DNA of 64,000 nt from positions 1 to 64,000 of the forward strand of contig JBHELT010000020.1 in assembly GCA_046262935.1 (NCBI GenBank), read 5' to 3'. This document shows, piece by piece, positions 61,090-64,000 of the stretch. The translations under genes were made by a program, and so were the position numbers. The stretch's first letter is position 1, and each line of letters starts with the position of its first letter. This DNA is from JBHELT01 sp046262935. GTDB lineage: Bacteria > Actinomycetota > CADDZG01 > JAHWKV01. The notes beneath the pieces were generated by a model. The model was not told the DNA's origin, searched no databases, and saw only the letters and a program-made list of their open reading frames with translations.

Positions 61090-63236
61090 CCGTCGGCCGT
61101 GACTAGTTGTTGTTCCGAGGTTTCGACAACCACGACTTGGTTCATGTTCCCGGGGACGTGCTGAACCACGATCCAGGCGATCTGTTTCGCTGGGTCCGCA
61201 CCACGGTCGAGTCCGAGCACGTAGTTGCCCGGGGAAAGAACCCAAAGAAGGAGCCGGCCGCGAGTATCGGTCTTGGTTCTCTGCCCGCCGATGGTGACGA
61301 TCAATCCCTCCAACGGTTTAGATGCCGGATCAACAAGCCTTAAACGAACCAGACAGCCATGCCTTCTGAACCAGCGGGTCAGTATGTGGCGCGCCCTTTG
61401 GGCTCCTCGGTTGGGGCTGCTGATCAATGCCATACCGCGCTCGGCCGCTCTGCCCATTTCGAACAGAACCCGAGGCGAGTCGGGCTCGAAGGTGTCGCCT
61501 ATCAATCGCCCATCCCCCGCTGTCCAGATGACTGAGACATAGCGGTTCACATGACCTTCATCGTCGAAGATAAACCCGCGTCGCTCGACCGTCTCCTGCA
61601 TCGCGAGGCGAGGCGAGACCGAGCGGCCATCGGGAGGGTCTTCGAATTCTAAGATGTATCTCTCGGAGCGGGTCCGCTGGATGCTCGACAAGGGATGGTT
61701 CGTTGAACGATCGAAGCGCAGGACCCTTTGATAATGGTCGTAAACGATATTGCTGATCGAAGAAGACTCCGATGTCCCATCTGGCGCGCTAGAGGTTTCG
61801 AGGTAAGAAGCCAGGTGATCGGTGGTGTCGGTGCTGAAAGAGGAACGTTCGACGACGATCACATCGTCCTCCCAATCAGCGACGTCGAGAACCGGAGGGA
61901 CATCGACTACGAGATCTTCTTGCACGATCCTCGTGCGAACAGTTCGCGTTGTACCGTCGGGCAATTCAACGATCTCGACGAAACCCGTAGGGCGACCGAT
62001 GTCGTCGTAGTGGATGTCGCTGCGTTCCAGTCGGATGCTTTCCCCCTTGGGTGCTTCGAGGAACAGGCCCCCGGCCGGGGGCCTGGTCGAGCGAGTGATA
62101 CCGAGGGCAAGCATTCCCATCGCCACTAAAACGGCGATGCCCACTGCCTTGGTCGCATCGGTTGTCTTCTTCTCGGACCTAACAGGGGTGCTCCGTTGTC
62201 GGACGCGGTCAACACCCTGCGCGGAGCACCTCCCCTGGATCTCGGTTCCAACCCCGATGCCACTTGCCCCGAACGCCACGTCATCGGCGAAGAACGTTTG
62301 GACCCCGCCCCCACCCAGCGCGAAGGTGAAGGTCGCGGGAACCTCAACCCAGTCGGTCCCGTCGTATTCGAGTTGCTGTTTGCCGAAGCGGATGTTGCCC
62401 GTCGTCCAGAAGATGTCCAAACGATCGTGGCCCTGGAAAGGAAAGACTGCTTCTTCATCAACAACGTGGCCCGGCCTGTGCATCGCCAGGAAAAGGAGCG
62501 TCGGCCGGCCATATAGGACGGAACCAACCAAGAAGTCCTGACCGGTCGTTACCTCGATCGACTGCGTCATCGATCCGGTTTTGGGATGTGAACGCTTTGA
62601 GTCAATCACCGACTTGATGGACGCGAAAGCGGGCAAGTCGAGGCTCGGAGTTTCGGGACCCTTGCGGCAGTCGAAGCCCGAAGATGTCTGAGGAACTTCT
62701 AATCCCGAAGCGACGGGCCTCAGCGAACCGATGTTGCTGCCGATGGCCTCTACCCTTAGCGAGGGCGCTAGCACCGGTTCGTCGATGGTTGACCCGCCCG
62801 ACCCCCACCTAACCTGGATCGGCGCGATGCAGCCGGAACGATCGCACGCCCCGATATGGCTCACTCCTGGCCTCGGGCTCGACAGTGAGGTCGAGCCCCT
62901 GCCGTTGTTATCGGTGACCGCCTGAACCAGAGCATCGGGTGAAGGTCCAGACTGGGAAAAGACGACCGGCTCGGCTTGGGACGGGACGCCGTTCCTTACA
63001 AAGCATGCTTCGACCGTCACGACCTGGCCCGGGGACGCTTCGATATCTGCGGTGTGATTGCAGTCTGGCGATCCGATCCGCGAAGAGACCGTTGCGGGCG
63101 AGGGTGTGGGCGACGCGTTGGGGGCCCCAGCCCCCCAACCGCGTGCGGCGTTGTTCGTCATCGCGATAAAGCCCGACCACAGCGCTATGAGAATTACTGT
63201 GTACATCGGCGCTCGCAGCGGCCTCGCCCATTTCAT
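61086..63236 (-). CDS. unrecognised two-TM protein with external and cytoplasmic parts
   Basis: 716 residues. An N-terminal hydrophobic segment (MYTVILIALWSGFIAMT) with a Pro/Ser linker, an Ig-like strand region (DIEASPGQVVTVEACFV, residues 60-150), a strand-rich domain with paired Cys, then a second membrane helix (AVGIAVLVAMGMLALGI) near residue 370. The C-terminal half is polar and ends with a strand-rich region resembling a carboxypeptidase-like Ig fold (LRLVDPASKPLEGLIVTIGG). I know no family. It is convergent with the anti-sigma gene and may sense envelope stress, but that is only a guess from position. Confidence 0.75.
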   Translation of the reverse strand: MKWARPLRAPMYTVILIALWSGFIAMTNNAARGWGAGAPNASPTPSPATVSSRIGSPDCNHTADIEASPGQVVTVEACFVRNGVPSQAEPVVFSQSGPSPDALVQAVTDNNGRGSTSLSSPRPGVSHIGACDRSGCIAPIQVRWGSGGSTIDEPVLAPSLRVEAIGSNIGSLRPVASGLEVPQTSSGFDCRKGPETPSLDLPAFASIKSVIDSKRSHPKTGSMTQSIEVTTGQDFLVGSVLYGRPTLLFLAMHRPGHVVDEEAVFPFQGHDRLDIFWTTGNIRFGKQQLEYDGTDWVEVPATFTFALGGGGVQTFFADDVAFGASGIGVGTEIQGRCSAQGVDRVRQRSTPVRSEKKTTDATKAVGIAVLVAMGMLALGITRSTRPPAGGLFLEAPKGESIRLERSDIHYDDIGRPTGFVEIVELPDGTTRTVRTRIVQEDLVVDVPPVLDVADWEDDVIVVERSSFSTDTTDHLASYLETSSAPDGTSESSSISNIVYDHYQRVLRFDRSTNHPLSSIQRTRSERYILEFEDPPDGRSVSPRLAMQETVERRGFIFDDEGHVNRYVSVIWTAGDGRLIGDTFEPDSPRVLFEMGRAAERGMALISSPNRGAQRARHILTRWFRRHGCLVRLRLVDPASKPLEGLIVTIGGQRTKTDTRGRLLLWVLSPGNYVLGLDRGADPAKQIAWIVVQHVPGNMNQVVVVETSEQQLVTADG

Positions 63237-63299
63237 GTTCAGAGCATTATGGTCAATCGATCAAAAGGGCGCGACCGCTGGGTCAGATCGCCCGGTGGG

Positions 63300-64000
63300 T
63301 CAGATGGAAGGTATCGAGTAGCCGATCGGCCCATCATGTTGAACGACATGAGTGCTGCCGCTTTCGTCCCGCTCGAGAACGATCAGGTCATCGAGCCTGA
63401 CTGACATCCCAGGAACATGCGATATCAGCCCGATCAAGCGACCAGGCACCGCTAACGCCTCGATCCCTTCGAGCGCCAGATCCAGACTCTCGGCATCCAA
63501 TGAGCCAAAGCCCTCGTCGAGGAAGAAGCAACCTAGCGACCCTCCCTCGAGCGACACTGCCTCTGCCAATGCCAGCGCCAGCGATAAAGATGCAAGGAAG
63601 GTCTCCCCACCCGACAGGGTGGCCGGCGAACGAGTGGCGCCGCTTCGATCGTCGACAATCTGGAATGTGCCCTCGCCATCGAAACTGTAGTGACCGGTCA
63701 ATTCCTTGAGTTTTTCCGACGCGATGCTCGAGAGTATCTGCCTCTGCGCTTCAAGCAAATAGGCAGGAAATCTCGAATCACCGAGGTCGACCACCAAACG
63801 ATCGAACAACGACCTTGTCGCTTGATGATCGGCGATCGCCTGCATCCCCTCGCGTTTTCGTTCTTCCCATCCACGCAACTCGAGGATCTGCGATGACGCT
63901 TTGGCTATGCGATGTTTCACCGTTGCCAGTGCATCGGCCACGATCTGGTCTTCGGTGAGTTCGAAGCGCTGTCTGAATGTCGTAAGCGTCTGGCGTGCAG
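63300..64000 (-). CDS. sbcC: SbcC-type exonuclease subunit, C-terminal part (runs off right edge)
   Basis: The frame is open to position 64000 with no start needed inside the window. It shows a coiled-coil end, then the C-terminal ATPase lobe: signature LSGGETFLASLSLALALAEA, Walker B GCFFLDEGFGSLD and the H-loop ISHVPGM. This matches the C-terminus of SbcC, the large subunit of a nuclease that opens hairpins and processes DNA ends. The N-terminal Walker A is outside the window. Confidence 0.88.
   Translation of the reverse strand, partial: ARQTLTTFRQRFELTEDQIVADALATVKHRIAKASSQILELRGWEERKREGMQAIADHQATRSLFDRLVVDLGDSRFPAYLLEAQRQILSSIASEKLKELTGHYSFDGEGTFQIVDDRSGATRSPATLSGGETFLASLSLALALAEAVSLEGGSLGCFFLDEGFGSLDAESLDLALEGIEALAVPGRLIGLISHVPGMSVRLDDLIVLERDESGSTHVVQHDGPIGYSIPSI

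Noticed and set aside
1..64000. CRISPR array, rRNA operon or complete prophage
   Set aside because: No regularly spaced identical repeats, no rRNA-like sequence, and no phage structural or packaging genes were seen.

Overview
The window looks like chromosomal DNA of a high-GC Gram-positive bacterium, most likely an uncultured Actinomycetota lineage (Acidimicrobiia or a relative). The reasons are an argS-lysA gene order, a SigB/SigF-type sigma factor with RsbW- and STAS-type partners and matching GTTT-N15/16-GGGTA(T/A) promoters, a MoxR/DUF58/TgpA cluster, a menaquinone-type UbiE methyltransferase, many GTG and TTG starts, and several promoters that sit so close to the start codon that the mRNA would be nearly leaderless. 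No ribosomal marker is present, so this placement is inference.

Layout. (1) 1-19612, minus strand: one unbroken reading frame of more than 6,500 codons that runs off the left edge. It encodes a giant secreted protein with a signal peptide, a matrixin-type zinc protease motif, Ig-like ASH repeats, about 45-50 beta-strand repeats of about 54-62 residues, several inserted modules (one resembling a CBM5/12 carbohydrate-binding domain) and RTX-like glycine/aspartate repeats. (2) 19976-23950, plus strand: a UbiE-like methyltransferase overlapping a membrane protein, then an SDR and a CocE-type hydrolase. (3) 39759 down to 23947, minus strand: ten genes, most overlapping by about 4 nt. They are a LivH-LivM fused permease, an MFS-ABC-ABC fusion, MoxR, DUF58, a TgpA-like protein whose transglutaminase residues are all replaced, two lipoproteins (one an Opp-type binding protein), an SMP-30 lactonase, an SDR and a glucarate-dehydratase-type enolase. 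(4) 39813-48005, plus strand, divergent from (3): GntR, a DUF5005-like propeller protein, a six-hairpin glycosidase, a ROK kinase, a phosphomannose-isomerase-like protein and an anchored Liv-type binding protein, again overlapping. A secreted carbohydrate-binding-like protein, a mutarotase and a secreted DUF5005-like protein follow.

(5) 51.0-53.7 kb is a small accessory region next to tRNA-Arg(CCG): a TetR/cupin divergent pair, a possible integrase remnant, short repeats and a VapBC toxin-antitoxin pair. (6) 53.8-58.7 kb is housekeeping: a PGM1-type ATP-grasp ligase, a receiver protein, argS and lysA. (7) 58.7-61.1 kb is a general stress module: a KGG-repeat protein, a sigma factor, two RsbW-like kinases and a STAS antagonist. 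(8) An unrecognised two-TM protein and the C-terminus of SbcC close the window.

The most coherent new proposal is that 23.9-51.0 kb is one carbohydrate locus. Two divergent, tightly overlapping operons share a GntR-controlled promoter region, pair an unusual fused transporter (LivHM plus MFS-LivF-LivG) with two different binding proteins, and supply both phosphorylating (ROK, PMI-like) and oxidative (SDR, SMP-30, enolase) enzymes.
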